Assembly: GCF_003945595.2 (NCBI RefSeq)
Contig: NW_024104312.1
Span: 992,001 to 1,056,000 of the forward strand
Reading direction: 5' to 3'
Source: Pipra filicauda
Lineage: Eukaryota; Chordata; Aves; Passeriformes; Pipridae
DNA: 64,000 nt
Shown: positions 10,001-24,748 of the stretch, piece by piece
Layout: the number at the start of each line of letters is the position of its first letter
Numbering within the stretch: position 1 is the first letter of the stretch
Translations under genes and position numbers: made by a program
Notes under the pieces: model-generated
Told to the model about the DNA's origin: nothing
The model's input: only the letters and a program-made list of their open reading frames with translations
The model's database searches: none

Positions 10001-13000
10001 AAAATACCGGTGTTGCAGTTCCAGAGATGCTAAACAGCTAAAATCAAAGTTACATAATCAAGAAATCCTCTAACTTATGAAAGAAAGAAAGGAGTACTTA
10101 AGAGTGACTTTGAAACACCAGTGGCAGACATCTAAGTCCTCAAGGTTACCTTTTGATTTTCTATTTGCATTCCCTGGATGTTTCTGTGAAACACAGAGAA
10201 TGAACAGTGGGAGGAAACCAAAGAAATATCAGATCTCAGTAGGGCAGCATCTCATCAAGGGAGATGGCATACCCTGTTTGCACACAGCAACATAGCCTGG
10301 AGGGAAGAACTCTTGAACTCATAGCTAGGCAGAAAGTTAAGTTTTCAGGTAGTTAAAACAAGGCTGCTTTGGTTTTCTTTCATCCATGATCTCCTTAAGG
10401 AGTTCTCTGGGAGAGCACAAACCTCCTCACTTTGAAAGATAAAACACCTTTGCACTAAAGCTTATTCTCCCAGATCTATCTTATTACTTTTAGTGCTCTT
10501 TGCTTAATATGGAATAAAATAGGTCTGTCACTTATCTTTTAGCTATGTCTAGTAATAAGTGTGATCTCAGTGTGAACCAGATACATGTGAAAAACATTAA
10601 AACCTTCTTGGGATACAGTAAAAATTGGGATACAGTAAATGTATTATCAGGGCAGAGAGGTGTGCTTATAGAGCAGCTGCTTCCCTAGAATGTGTGCTAA
10701 GAGCTTGAGAGAGAGGATCCCACCATCCCTGCAATGACTGCTGTCAGATAGTGTAGGAAGGGAAAGAAATATTGTCAGTGCCCTCTCAGCAAGCTGGAGA
10801 AAAGATGGCTGGATATGGAGAATAGCTGCATTTACTACATACAGCCAATAAGGAAAAATAACTTTAAATGCATTGGTCTACCAGGGCCCAGGAGCACAGT
10901 CGAAAGGAAAAGAAGTATGTGGGAGACAAAGAACTAAGATGCACATGAAGGTAGAACACAGACAAAGATCTAGCAAGCCATTCTTGGCCAGCCTACAAAA
11001 AGAAAATGAAGGAAGTTGAAAAGAAGCACAGAACAATATAAAGTGCCTGAGGATTTACTAGTAAAGGAAAGTCAGTAAATATATGGGTATAGGAAAAAAA
11101 CCCCCACAGGTGGCAGTGCTCCACGTGCTGGAACTCAGCCAAGTGATGTGAGTTCTGCCCCATAACCTCGTTCTCACATCAGGTGGGAAGTGGGGTCTGT
11201 GTGCATTCCCCAGACATCCCTATACCCTCCAGCTCCAGGCTTTGCCAACCAGGGGTTCACAGTGGCAGCCTACACTTGGGTGAGCACCGGGAGAAGCAGC
11301 TCATGCAGCAGGGCTACACTGTGCCTCTGAGGGCAGATGGACACCTCAAAACCCCTGAGACTCTCCCCTCTCCAGCACCATGGGAGCTATGGGGGAATTA
11401 GGGCCTGGATTTGTCTCAATGGCGGCACATCTTTATTTCCTCCATGTCTGAGTGTATTGCTCAGTGCTGGTTGCTTCAAACATTCTTTATTCCAGGAGGA
11501 GATTAGCGCTTACAAAAGACACTGGCTCGTAGAGCAGAGGGGCTGATAAGCTCTAGGAAGATAGCCAGGCTGTAGGGTCATGCTGGGTATGGCAGCCTGC
11601 AAGGATATGTGCCCAGGTTCTCAGACATCCTTCACCTTGCAGTCTTACATCTTCATAGCAAAGCTTAGAGATACCAGCCCACAGGCCTACTCTGGAACAA
11701 CACTTTCCTTGAAAGACTCATGGTCATTAAAATATAAAGCTCTGTCTACACAGAAAAACTTAGCTGATACCTATACACACCTACAAATAAGTCTGTATAA
11801 GCCATTATGCAGATTCAGGAAAAAAATACTATTTTGGAGTGGTTTAAATGTTACTTCTAAGTAGTCAAACTGAGACATACAATGATCTTTTTTACGTTAC
11901 ACACATACCTCTGCTACTCAGCAGATCTACATCAAGCAGCAGCAGATCTACATTCCGGCAGCAGATTACATCACGCACTTCTGACAGTGTTTGACAAAAC
12001 CTGAGGCTCCTCTAGGTGAGCTCTAGTATGCCAAAGGGGTGGTTTAGATGTTGCTGCCCATTTCTGCCCTGTGGAGGAGAAAACACAGCAGTGGGCAAGG
12101 CTGTCCTAAACCCTAATTAGCCCAGTGAACATGTGCCACAGCCTTCAGGCTCTACATGTCTGTCCAGAAAACCTCAAAAACACAAATGTGAACTGAAGGT
12201 AGCAAAAACATGGATGATTTTATAGAGAACCCAGAAGAATGGTGTTAATTATAGCTGAACTGCACTATTTTTGTCAGTGGAGAGTTAGTTAACTCAGATG
12301 CCCACAAACAATGATTTTAAATTGTCTCAGCATCAGTGGCTGGGAAAGGAGACAAGTCATTCCACATTGCTACCTGTGAAGCTTGCTTTGATTTTTCCCA
12401 GATACTGGGGAGGCAGGCAAGGGATACATCTCTTACAAAATTTTGACAACTGTGGAGTTCCCTATGAGCTGCCTTTAAAACTCTGCTCCTTGACAGCTGA
12501 GCTTGCAGAGCCCAAAAGCACCTGACAGAGCCACAATCCTGGTCTGGGCAGTCACCCAGTCTGGTGTGAGTGGTGTCTCACTCCCACAACATGTAAGACA
12601 TGAAAGGATATTGCCATCTTTTGCCTCCTGAACCAACCTGTTCCTTAATAATCTGGTACATTATGAAGAAAGAACTTGACTCCAAATCCACTAAAGCATA
12701 AAAGAGAGAAAATATTGTAAATTCATTTAAAAAGTAAAAAAGTAAAAAAACCAGTAAAACAAAAATATTTTTTCAAACCTTACTTTTACACTCATGCCAA
12801 ATTTAATCAACTCCCTCTATTTATATCTGACTTCTCTTTGAGATACCCAGTTTCAACCTTAACTGTATGTACTTGCAGCAATGTTGTGTAAAGAAGCAAG
12901 CTTCCAGCCTTTCAGATCTTCATGCATCCAAACTATCTGGCTATGATGGATCTGCAAATGCTCAATTTTAAGCACCACGGAGCTCCATCCCCAGGTCTTA

Positions 13001-13260
13001 TGTGCCTATTTTTTGGCAGATCAGTGCTTGGAGAAAGGTTTTTGGGAACCAACTCCATATCACTTCTTCTCATGCACAGTAAGCATATTGACAGCGGTGT
13101 ATGGGGGAAAACAGCACCAGAACTTCCAGATGTAAAATCCCAACATGTGGTTTCTGGGAGATGGTTCTTGGGAGAAGCCCAGTCCTGCTGCTGTCTGAAG
13201 TACATTGAGAAACACCTGAGGAGGAGAAGAAACAACAAAAACACTCACAGCAGCCATTTC
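7060..13260. other. Intergenic DNA between PWP1 and ABTB3, proximal part
   Basis: No exon with splice sites or known protein similarity is visible. Simple features only: TTTG repeats at about 8060-8082, an A-run at about 8251-8263, a doubled 15-base word at 10608-10622 and 10625-10639, and three imperfect copies of CAGCAGATCTACAT at 11919-11971. Open frames here are short and look random. Confidence 0.7.
11919..11971. repeat. Short imperfect tandem repeat, about 20-base period
   Basis: CAGCAGATCTACAT occurs at 11919-11932 and 11940-11953, with a variant (CAGCAGATTACAT) at 11959-11971. It is a minisatellite-like local duplication of no known role. Confidence 0.6.
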
Positions 13261-13269
13261 CTAGGCTAG

Positions 13270-15200
13270 AAAACAATGGAATTTTTATTGAACAGAGATG
13301 GCTCATAAACACGCTCAAAGGAGTTCCACCTGCTGTTCAGCAATATTCATTGCCATCTGATAATAACCTATGGGGGCAGCTGTATAAAATAGGAATAAAA
13401 TACCAAATTGCTATATTCATTAATAACTTTGCCTTCCAAATACAGAACTGTAAGTATTTCAAGTCTGAAAATAGACCACAATTGTTAGCATTTAAACCAA
13501 ACCTTTATGATAACAAATATACAAAAAAAGGCAGTCAATATATTAAACATTTAAATCAATAGCATACATTTCTCAGAGGTAAACATTGAGCAAACAAAGC
13601 CACCAATGATGTTCAGAAATCAGGTAAAAGTTTCAAGGTCAAGCTCCAAACACTGTAGCTTTTCTAAAGCCATACTGGTATTACACTTTTATCTAGCCCC
13701 TAAATTGAAAACTATGTAGCATGAACATTTGAAAACATAACGATTGGCTATCCGGCAGGAAATTTTAAGTTCCTTAAGTCCTCGTTGTATTTATATTGAA
13801 GCACCTGCGGAGACAGAGGGCAGTAGGAGTTAAGCACTTTGTTTTTTGCAAGGTTGGGGTTTTAGTTCTGTTATAGATGAGCGCAACACCGTCCTCATAC
13901 CAAACACGAATTCCAGCACTGGCAAAAGAGAAGTATTGGCCTGACAAACTGCATGAAGAATCAGCCTTGCAACTGGCATTGAACAGAATGGGACTTGCAC
14001 ACCTGCCTATTTACTGAAAGCCTGTGCTGTTTCTACTGCACAGAAAAAGTCTCCTTCAGTAGTTGATCTAATGCCTGAGTTTGAAAGCTTGGGATACATA
14101 CATACGCTCAAAAATAAGGTGACAAATTTACTATCAACAACTAATAAAAGTTTGTATTGCAATATTGCTCACAACATAAATGTACAATTTGCACAAAACA
14201 TGGCTCTTCAACATGAATATTTTGCAAGCTACAATATATATATAATATGTATAATTTCTTTTCTTAAAGAATTATATGCCAGAGTGCATGCAAAGAATTT
14301 CAAAGCAGTAACACAACAGGAGCAATCACTTGTTTACAGGTTACTGAAACCATTCAATACAGAAACACTGGAATATTAGATAACAGACAGACAGATAGGT
14401 AGATGTATGTACACACTGCTTCTTCAGGAACCTTCCCATGTGACACCCAAAGTGTGGGCTCGTTATAAACTCAGACCACTAGGAAAGACAGCTCCAAAGA
14501 GGCCCCTGAAGATCCTCCACACCCTTTGACCATACATCACTTCTGTTGGAGATGACAGCGAAGGAGGCACTTGTCCTTTAGCCAGGAGTAGAGGCAAGCA
14601 ATCTTCTCCGTAGCCAACATCTGTTCCAAATCCTGCTCCTTCGTTTCCAAGCAGTGGGTGGTGAGCATCTATCCATCCAATGTTTTGGCTGGTCTCAAGC
14701 AGTCTCCTGCAGCCTTTACAGTTGGAAATCCAAGACTGGAGAACATGGATCTCCTAAAGAGCAGGGCATAGCACTGCCATCATTCTAATCGGATATGTAC
14801 AAGGAATGACATGTATCCTCTGGTTTAAAATTTACATAGAATATATACAAATAAAGCTATTCTATCAAGGTGCAAGTTTATTATTCTCTGGTGTGTTACA
14901 ATGAAGATTCCTTAAAAAACCTTTATACAGACCCACCAGGAGAGTTTACACAAAGTTGACATTTTGTCACAGTTCATTATGTAGGCTTTGTTCTGCAAAC
15001 TCCATAATGGAAACTCCCATTGCTTTCCCTTGGAGTTCTGCCTATGTACAGGACTGGATTTGGTAGACTACAGTCATGTCTAATATAATTTCCTTGACTC
15101 CAATACATTTTAAACTGAGGTGAAGTGGCACCATGTGTTTTTGTTTTTTTTTCCAGGAAGTCATCAATCTCTGTGAAATGAGGCAGGACATGTAACTGGA
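13270..15200 (-). other. AT-rich block, possible distal 3' end or non-coding transcript
   Basis: The block is AT-rich and free of recognisable repeats. On the minus strand its downstream edge carries a perfect AATAAA poly(A) signal (plus TTTATT at 13284-13289). It contains many short AT-rich words typical of vertebrate 3'UTRs and no coding potential. It could be a distal ABTB3 3'UTR, a separate long non-coding RNA, or ordinary intergenic DNA. The evidence is weak. Confidence 0.25.
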
Positions 15201-18200
15201 CATCAGGGGGTTGCAATTTCTGTGCCCAGTCCAGCTTTTCCTGGTTTTGATGGGACTGTGGTATGTGGAGCTAGCACAGTTTGGCCCTAAGGGTATATCT
15301 GTAAGTCCTTGGCACTATTTTATGCTATCTGATGATAGGCAAGGCCCTCAAAAAAATTTTAAAAAAGGCCTCAATGCAATTTACTAAACAGCAAACATCA
15401 GACTGATCCACTAAACAGATGGATATGGAATGCAACTTGTCTAAAATTAGAATGGTTGATGTTTTCTTAGGCAGGTCTAAATTCATAAAAATCTTTCCCA
15501 CCCCACACAGGCCTCATTCTGCAGCATGTAAATATATGATGCTTCTAATAAAGTCATTGGAAACGCAAAGCCTGTGATCAACGGGCAGAAGGAAAGCCTA
15601 TCCTCTCCCATTTCTCTTTGGCAAAAACCTCGAGTAACATAAGTACATGTTTATGATCCCTGCTGAAGTAGAGGGGCTGTGTGCAATGACAGCAGGAGTT
15701 GGCCTTCCGCCCTTCTGGTGTACCAACTGCAACTGTGCAGATGACTGGATGGGAAATTACATCTGCTCGTGCATTAAAAAACCATACAGCCTTGCAGTAA
15801 CTCCCATTACAGATTCCCACTGACTTCATGAGAGAGAGAGAGGAACAGACTTTAACAAGTGCATGTTCTGCTCCACTGGAGTTATGTTTCTCAAAAATCT
15901 TTCTCTAATATCATTTTCCTCCATTTTGTAACTTGATTATATCAAGGCATTCAGAGTAGAGGCTTTGCACATGTCCTCTCAAGCTAAGGTGAGTATTTCA
16001 CACAAGAAACAAAGATCTGGTTAGTTTTTCTCTTTTTCAGAGAAATACAATAATAAAAAAACAACTTGCTGGTTTCACATGCTGCCGTCCCTTTGTACAG
16101 CCTTAAAAAAATGACATCTAGCAATGACAAATGAATCGTAATCTCATTGGAGATTTTAAAAGGATCAGCATCAGACAGAGTGGGGTCTAAGATAACCTAG
16201 GTGCACTTGGACAAAATGTGAGAGTGCTGCAGCAATTTTAAAAAAATCAAATGAAATTAAATACAAACACACCTATTAAAATAATGTTCAAGTTTTGGAC
16301 ACAGTGGACAAAAGCTGCCACCTCAAATTATGGCTGAGCTCCTCTATTTTTAATACATTCCCTTCTGAGTGCCCTCATTTAGTGCCTTCAGTGGAAGGGC
16401 TTGCTCTGAAACATTAACAGCACACAACAAGCAATTTTCAAAAGCATGTAACAGAGTCAAGAGACTGACACCTTTGAATGAGCTACAGATGCCTGTCTTT
16501 TTGAGGAAAAATATTTGGTTCCAGAAACATTTGTGTTTCTTAGCTATAATCTTTCTCTACTGAAAAACATCTGCCATCCTGCTGTTCATACTCTGTTATT
16601 TTATATTTACCCATCATAAATGGATAAGCAAAAGGGAAGAAAGTTTTACCTGTGTTAATTATAGACGACCTCAAACATGCCTGTGAAGCCACAAATCAGT
16701 ATTTAAGCTACAGCTGTGGGACGGAGGACAGTATCTCTATGTTTGTTGATGATTACTCTCGGGTTATGTGATCTTTCATTTGCTTCTCAATAAAAAGGGA
16801 AATGAAACCTTCCCATAAAACCCCAACAATAGATGGCAGCAAACAAAAACCCAAACCCAAATTCATAACAACCATAACAAATGCAAAACAATCATAACCA
16901 TTCCTGCATTTAGATTACACAAATTAGGAGTCTGCCTAAAACCAGCAAAAAATCAAGATCAGCTCCATGGTTCTGTACTGTTGTAGAAACCATCTTATTT
17001 TTACCACATCCTTTCCTCTTGTTTTTACTTCTCTTTCCTAGCTTTAAGTTCAAAGACATCTCAGGGACAGGTGAGAGGGGATGTGAAGAGGGAGAAAGGA
17101 AGTAAAGAACTGTCCCACTCACAGCGTTAGCTCTTCTGTCTTTTCAGGATGCTCACGCTGGGATTTCCCCATTTAGCTGCTGCTTTCCATTCTAAACATA
17201 AAGGCACAAACCCAGCCCTTCAGAAGTGAATCAATTCTCCATCTAAAGATCGGGACTGTGCTTTCTAATTACAGATATGCATTTGGCTTAGAAAGTGCGA
17301 GACACGCAAAGACTTCAAAGGTGACAGAGTATGAAAGAGAGATGGAAAACAGACCTAATCCACAGACTAAAAAAATCAATGAAAAGGCTTCCAGCAATTT
17401 TAATGGGGCAAATTTCATCGTGCTTTCATGTTTGGTTTGCAAATTTTTGTTATAGTAGAATCTTAACTTGTATTTTTCCTCAAACATTCATATATTCTTA
17501 ACATGTAAATTACTTCTTGAACCCTATATCAAATATTTATAAATGCTAAACTAGGTACAAAGTGAAACGCATTTGGGAAAGTGGAGCAGAGGGAGGTTTA
17601 GCTGCACTAATGGATATTGCATTAATGCTTAGTATCAAGGAAGGCTGACTGCCATTAACAAGAAATCTTATTACAAACATGATTTCACGCCTCATAACAT
17701 ATCCTGTAGATCTATTTACTGTCCATCTCTCTCTCTCTCTTGAACATACACACAAAGATAACTACAGACAGAAAATCCAAAGCATTGCATATACATAGTC
17801 ATTTCTTCTCAAGTTAAAAAAAGCCCAAAAACAACACACAACCCCCAACCAAAAAACACAACACCAAAAAAATCTCAAACAAGCAGAAAATTCACAGCAT
17901 GGCTCATTAGAATGAAATTATTTTACCATCTCACTTCTGTCATGAATGACTTAAGATACTTTCCAGACTTTAACCTAATCAAAAGCCTGCTCTGAGGATA
18001 ACTAATGCACAAATGACATTACAACAAGCTTCCAAAGGAGCAGGGCTGAAGGACACTCTAGTAGCCCACCTGTTACTGGGGGGAGGGGGAAGGGAGTGTT
18101 GAGAGAATGTGGTATTTCCTCTGGGTTTTTCTCTGCTGCTCTTCAAAAAATGCAGGATCCAGATCCCTTTTCTCTGTGACAGTTGGCAGAGCGAGGAGTG

Positions 18201-21200
18201 GGGAAAAAGAGCATTGACCATATCTTGGAGCTCTAAACAGTGGAGATGCATTATTCAACCTTCCACATAATGCCGGAGAGATCAGTAGAAGGAATGTCCT
18301 AGCTTGCAAAGTGGGATTTACTTATTTATTGTATGCATAATGCTCAGGAACCTCTGTTCCCCACTGGTACAGCACATATGGCTGTACAACAGCTGCGATG
18401 CTCAAGAGAAATATGGACAGGAAGCAACACACTGGTCGAAATGCACTGATGGGACTAAAATAGGTCAAATTTTTCTAGTACTAACTGGAATTTAGCCAGG
18501 AACATGAGGTCAGGTCAAAAAGCTCTGAAATACTTTCCTATAGTTCTTGCATTCTTCAATGGATAGACTCACAAACCAAGTGAGACTGCACATTTTACCA
18601 TGTCCCCAAATGGCATAATTAGTCATTGGCTCAAAAATTGCAAGGCAAAAATCAGTTTCCAAGGCATTGAACCGACTGTCCCAAATTTGTCTATCAGTCT
18701 AGACAGGCCTGAGCAGGTTAAGCAGAGTATTTGACCAAGTGAGTGCCTGGATGCTGGCGAAGCAGCTTTCACTCTGATGAGGCTCCAGAGGCTTTCTGTG
18801 CTCCTTTCTACTTTCTGCCCCAGTGAGGCGCAACCAGCACTGGGACACAAAGGGTTTTCAGCCATACTGAGGGGCAAATCTCAGCTTGCAGATGTGCTGT
18901 GAGCTCTTTAAAAGCTATGCAGAACAGAGAGAACCAGACTTTGGAAAGGCTTGTTTGAAAGCCTCTCACACAGTAAGCTACAGGATAGTCAACTTATCCA
19001 CTGCTGGGAAGGGGAAGGGCTAAGGCTGGACTCTCTTGAATCTGTAGCTCAAACAAGTCCAGATGTTTTGAAACATGTTAATCTGTCCCTGACAGAATAT
19101 ACGAGATGTTGAGGGTTTGACCTTAATTAATTAAAATGACCTCCTAGCACATTGGATTTTTCTAAAGTGGCAGTCTTTTTTTTTTTTTTTTTTGGTTCTG
19201 AGCACCTCTATTTTCTAATGTGGCTTATTGTAAACCATAAATGATTTCTCATTGGGTATTTCAAAGAGGTTTTTTTCCCTGTCTTTGTTTGCTTTAGAAA
19301 GGCAGTAAGAAACAAGATTGCCTCTTACTGCACTGGGCTAAGCTGAGTAATGGAAGTTTTAATGAAAACACAGCAGCAGAGATGATGGGAAGTGGAAAGA
19401 CCAAAGTTAACCACATGGAAAGGGGTTCAGGCAAAGTCACTCTTGCAGCTGCAGCGGTGGAGATATTTATGAGGACAAGTAAAAGCTACCACCAATTGCT
19501 AGAGCTCCATGGTCATATCTGAGTATGGGACCAAGCAAATCCTCTGTGTGAGCACTGAAGAGACTGGAGCCAAATGGGCTGATTGGGAATGTCAAGCAAG
19601 TGGTGAGAGACAGGGCTGCTTCCTCTCTTCCTCCCTCCCCTCCCCCTGGATTTCATGGAAACTCTGAGTTGGAGAACAAATGAATTAGAAAACAGTGAAC
19701 ACTATACCTCTGGAATCTAAGGCAAAGATTTGGAGTTATACATTCAAATTTTTGTACCTAGTTCTCTTCCCTTACTAAGTCTTCTTCATTAGTGTGCCAT
19801 CCAACATGGATGCCTAAGCAAAGCATGCCCATTCACATTGTCATCACCTCTACAGGATGAAAGAAGAAAGCTGTAAGCCCACAGAAGGGTGAAAAATGCC
19901 TCTCCAAAGGAAAAGAAACAAAAAAATTGCTGTTCTGGTACATCCACATCAAGTAGACAGATTTAGCCAACTAAACAACATAGTATGCAAACCACAAGAT
20001 TTTTGTAGACTTAAACCTATCCAGCCAGTGCAACCTCTCTTACCTCAGTAAGTTGCTGCTATGTCTCCTAGGTGTTTTAGTGACAAGCAGTCCAAGCAAA
20101 GCACAAAAAGCATCATCTAATGAGATTACTGACTTTGAAGAGGTGAGATACCACATTTTAACCCCTCTGCATGCATCCAAGATAAATACACACTAGGCTA
20201 TCCATGGCTGTTCCATGCAAGAAGCCTTGAACAGAGGTGAAAGAACGTCAGGTTAAATGGCAACAAAAAGAAACTGAATACCCTCCTCCTACCCACACTG
20301 AGCTTGCTTCCCCAGCTCTTAGCCTGACTGAAGGCAGCTGACAAATTCCCATTAGTCTCTGAGGGTTTCCTGATTTTCCTTCTGCTTTGGGCACCACATG
20401 CATCATGTTTTCAGCAGTGGTCTGTCTTGTTGAAGTCATGGATCATTGAGCCACAGCTGAAGACTTGTCTTTGCTGTTTTTTGCCCTTGGAGGCCAGTTA
20501 CAAATGGTAGGTCAGGTGCAATTCTATTAAATGTGATAATCTGGTCAGAGCAGGCAGCCTGGATTTTCACCTACTGAAAACAAAGGGCTTTACCTCAAAA
20601 TAAATAAGTTAAATACTAACATAACATTAATTTTGCTATAATTGCTATAAGTGTGTGGAAGATGTGATTGGAAGTACTGCAAGTTAGAGATATAAATGTT
20701 GTGCTTATAGGTAGACATATAAAATTAATAATATTCTCATCTATGGGGTTTCAGATATTATTTCAGGGCTATTTCAAGGCTAACTTCCTGCAAGCTAGTT
20801 CATTAAATGTTAGGACAAATCCTAAGCAGCTTTTTTAATGCTTATATATTTCAACATCGCTGGGCCAGAGGATGAAAGCAATATCAGGCCCTTCATTTCT
20901 GTAAAGCAGTTGCAGAGTCTCACATGAAAGACACTTTGTCAAAGAAACTAACTTGAAGTCTTTGACTTCAGGTAACTCTCATTCATCAAAAAAAAAAATA
21001 AAAAAAAAATCCAGTAACTTCAGAGGCAACTTTAGTGAATGCAGTCTTCAGGCTGTCATCTTTCAGCAATATTTTTAAGACAGAGCCAGCTCCTGAGGGA
21101 CACTGAATACCAGCAACTGACTTTGACTAGTTCTTTATGTTCCCAGCTTCTCCCAGGATTTAAACTATGGACAAGAATGGCTTTTTTTCTGCGATGGCCT

Positions 21201-24200
21201 AATCCTTGCCTTGAGTATGTGGATATGTTAACTTTTACACCACCAGTATTTCTCTGGAAGCATGCCTGGGTCTCCACAGACCTTGTTGCATTGCATGCTG
21301 TAACAGAACCCTCCTCTTATTTTAGACAGGTACAGGTGGGAAGAGGAGATGCCCTTTCTTCTTTTCTCACTGCAGCACCTCAGAGCAGTTTATTTAATTA
21401 CAAACTGAGGACTTCCCTTTTTCTTTTAATCTTTAAAGAGCAGCACATGGTGCTGTGCTTTGAAACAAAACCAGAATTTCTGAAAGTCCCCATCCTACCA
21501 CACACTACAGCCCATCCAGGACTTGTGCACCATTTGGTATGAAGGCTGTGGACATTCAGTGGAAAAAGCCTCAGTGTCAAAAGCAGCATGTGGGGGATTC
21601 AGCAAGCAGCTCTCATTAGTGCAAATAAGAGCCTGGCTACTAAGCCTTCACACCTTTTTAAAGATGTTTCCTCTGTCTTTAATAGACATTTGCACAAATC
21701 TACTCTGGAGCTGAAGCCAAGCAGGTAAAAGTTTTAGCTGGGGAAAAAATAATCTTAGCCATTAGAGCCCTGGCCCTTTTCCAGAACAGAGAGCATCTGG
21801 CCACCAGCTGTGTTTAGAGGACAGCAGGCATAAGGAACAGATCAGGGGAAAATCTGAGAAAGAAGTAGACAGTGCTGAAATTTGTAATGAAAAGAATACC
21901 AGCTTCATCTGTGATGTCCAAAACCTTTGCCCTCCTACATTCCCCATCCTTTTCTCTTCCCAGCTCTTGAGCCCATTATTGGAAAATCGCCCATTCAGGA
22001 GAACACTGATACCCTTTCTGGGCTTGAGAAGGCATCCGACAGGGCTCTAGAGCAAAAAAACTGGGAAGTGTGGAAACTGGCAGCACGTGAGGCAAAGTGG
22101 AAATGTGAGGAAATTCTGGAAACTAAGGGAGGACCGTGTAGAGACAGAAGGAAAGATCTGCCATGAGGCAGGGACAGGATGTCTGCAAGTCCTCAAATAT
22201 TACAGCATGGATTAGTATAAAAAAGACAAATGGAAAGGCACCTTCACTCATTACAGGTTGGAAAGTTATGATTAAAAAAGAAAATCACAAGTTTTTTCTA
22301 AGGATGTTGCATTTTTTTCCATTTCACCAAGACTGGAGGCAATATTTTGCCTCCAAATTTGTAAATTATTGCAACTCATACAAAGACTAAAGGAACAGAA
22401 GGCTTTTTGTTTTCTAAGATGATAACACCATGTCTCAAAAAAATGCTAATAAAATGCTCTGTTGAAAAGAGCCTCATCTGACAGGGATGGTATTCATGGA
22501 CACCCACTGAAACTCACACTGATTTTCAGATTAAATTGACAACAGAGCCCTTCCCCCCAGCCCCAGATTAATGGAATGAAGAATCCATGCATGAAGCCAT
22601 GTATAATAAAGCTTGGAGATTATGAAATAGGCTAGAAGACAGGATCAGAATTGCAACTGATCTTGATGAAGTGAGGAAATTGCCCCGGTTAGAGCAGAAC
22701 AAATCTAATAAAGAGAAGTTGAAAGTGTTATACTTTGAAAGGTGTAGTAAACAAATGCACAAATAAAGATGGAACTCCTGGGAAGGCAGCAGTGAATCCC
22801 TCAGGAATTATTAGACAGACTGGATCAAAGTCAGCCATGGGATGTTCTTGTAGAAAATATCTGGGGATATATTTTCTGATATGCTTTACATAAACCACAG
22901 AGAACAGTTACCCTGCTTTGCTTATTACTGTATAAAGCTCCTGCTGCAGTACTGAAAATGTGGAAAATGGGAAGTCATGAGGGGACTGACAGCAAAAATC
23001 AGAGACCTAGAAAACACTAGCAAAGGAACTAGCAAAGACTATACTAGTGAGGCAAATAAGATAATTCCTTTCATACACAGAATAACCTTAAAAAAGAACT
23101 TGTAAGATCATCTGGTTTTCCTGTCAATCAGGGCATGAAGGAAAAGTGACTCGATTGGCAGTGAAGAGATTCTGAATAGTCTCTTAGGAAAACCTTCGGA
23201 TTATGAGGGTGGTGAAGATCATGGATCCCTGTGACTGGATGTTTAAGAGCCTGGCAAGCTGCACATTGTCTGACATGGCTCAGTTAGACCTCACTCAGCC
23301 TCACATCAGCAGAGGCACACTAAAATCACTTTCCAAGCTCTGGTTTGTGGATCCACAACAGTTTGCTGGCTGTTTCTAGGAGAAACGAGTGCCAGGGTTA
23401 CACAGGCTGGCTCTTCTGCTGACAAAACTGATGGAGGTCACTGGTCAAAAAAGAATTGAAAATTATGACTCCTATTTTAAGGTTTCTTTCAGCTATACAT
23501 CTATGATGTTGGGATTTACCAGCGTTTTTAAAGGGAAAAAGTTATTCCTGTATAAATCCATAGCCACGATCCCTACCTGTAACATTTTGGATGACAACTT
23601 CTTGGGGTTTGTCCTCTCCTACCATCTGCCAGACACCAGCAAAGTGACAGCAGTGGGTGCCACGCTTCCAACCATCTTGATCCACAAGCCCAGGAAGGAG
23701 CACATGGGGACACACGAGGGGGCTGGCACAGCTCTGCTGCAGATGGATGCTGAGTGTGTTTGGAGGCAGCTGCTCTCTGTCACATCTGCCTCTGAGTGCC
23801 CAAACACAGTGACCACTCCACATACAGCCACCAAAGGCCCTATTAAGCCCTTTATTGATGAAAGAAAACTACTGAACGTTACCACAGATACTCTCAACTC
23901 ACCAGAAGAAAGACTAGCATGGAGTTATCAGTGTTTCCTTCCTATTTAAGATCACGATTATTGTTTGAAAAACTTTGCTATTTTAAACCATGAAGCTGCA
24001 GGGTGAGGTCTGCTGCTACCTAGTTATCACTAGCATGGAAGGATGGGCTTCCATGGATGAGGAAGCACACCAAACAACAACAAGCACCCCTGTGTGTTGT
24101 TGCTGTTGCAGCAACTACGGTCTCGCGCTTCTCTACAATTGCAACACAGAACTTGCCATTACTTAAGTGTTCCAGACAACATCTTGTGTCAACATCTATG

Positions 24201-24730
24201 CAGGAAAAAAAAGTGTAATTGACTGACATGTTGTGTCTCTGCAACATTATTGGCAGTTTAGGTATTTTGTAATTTGTTGCAGAAACTGTACAAGACCAAG
24301 CATAAAGGAGGATTTACACCTTAGTCATAAAACAGCTTCCTACTGTGTTGATAACAAAAGCCAAAACTGTGTTTTCTGAGCATGTCAAAAGCTATCAACA
24401 TGGAAGGGCACCTGATGTAGATGCTTCAACAAAAGAAAAAGAGGTTAACATTCACTGTCAAAATAAAACTTCTAAATTTTCTGAATGGCAGTCTAGAAAG
24501 TAAGTATATTAATGTCACTTTGTCATGGAGAAGGCAACATCTTTGCCTACTTCTTGCTGTGGCTTGCAGAGACAGAGCATCAGGAACGTTGTGGCACATA
24601 GCAGATTTGTCTTGCTAACAATATGCTGCAAAATAAACAAAGCTTTGACATTTTAAATCACACCCCCATCCCACCCCACCCAAGCCCTGCACTTGTAGAT
24701 AACCTATACATTCTCAGGATACAGTGAGGA
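15200..24730. other. Intergenic DNA between PWP1 and ABTB3, distal part
   Basis: No gene is supported. Low-complexity tracts include GA and CT runs near 15831-15842 and 17727-17740, an A/C-rich tract at 17814-17884, a T-run near 19177-19193, and A-runs at about 20989-21010. Stretches near 22560-22770 and 23070-23125 vaguely recall old CR1 sequence but are too decayed to call. The longest open frames (167 and 186 codons, plus strand) resemble no known protein. Confidence 0.65.
17814..17884. repeat. A/C-rich low-complexity tract
   Basis: About 60 bases are free of G and consist almost only of A and C. Similar but shorter A/C-rich tracts lie near 16840-16900, 34990-35040 and 62480-62530. They are low-complexity DNA with marked strand asymmetry. 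Confidence 0.7.
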
Positions 24731-24748
24731 ATCATTCTATAGTACATA

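Noticed and set aside
21039..21542. 167-codon open frame on the plus strand
   Set aside because: No similarity to a known protein, no promoter, and biased toward residues common in random translation. Treated as chance.
22560..22770. Possible old CR1 internal fragment
   Set aside because: Some words recall the CR1 3' coding region, but the likeness is too loose to annotate without alignment.
23070..23125. Possible CR1 3' end (AAGATCATCTGGTT-like words)
   Set aside because: Only one short motif matches, and neighbouring bases do not follow the CR1 end.
23389..23949. 186-codon open frame on the plus strand
   Set aside because: It opens with GTG, not ATG, has no flanking splice or Kozak signals, and its translation resembles no family I know. 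One frame of this length is expected by chance in 64 kb read in six frames.
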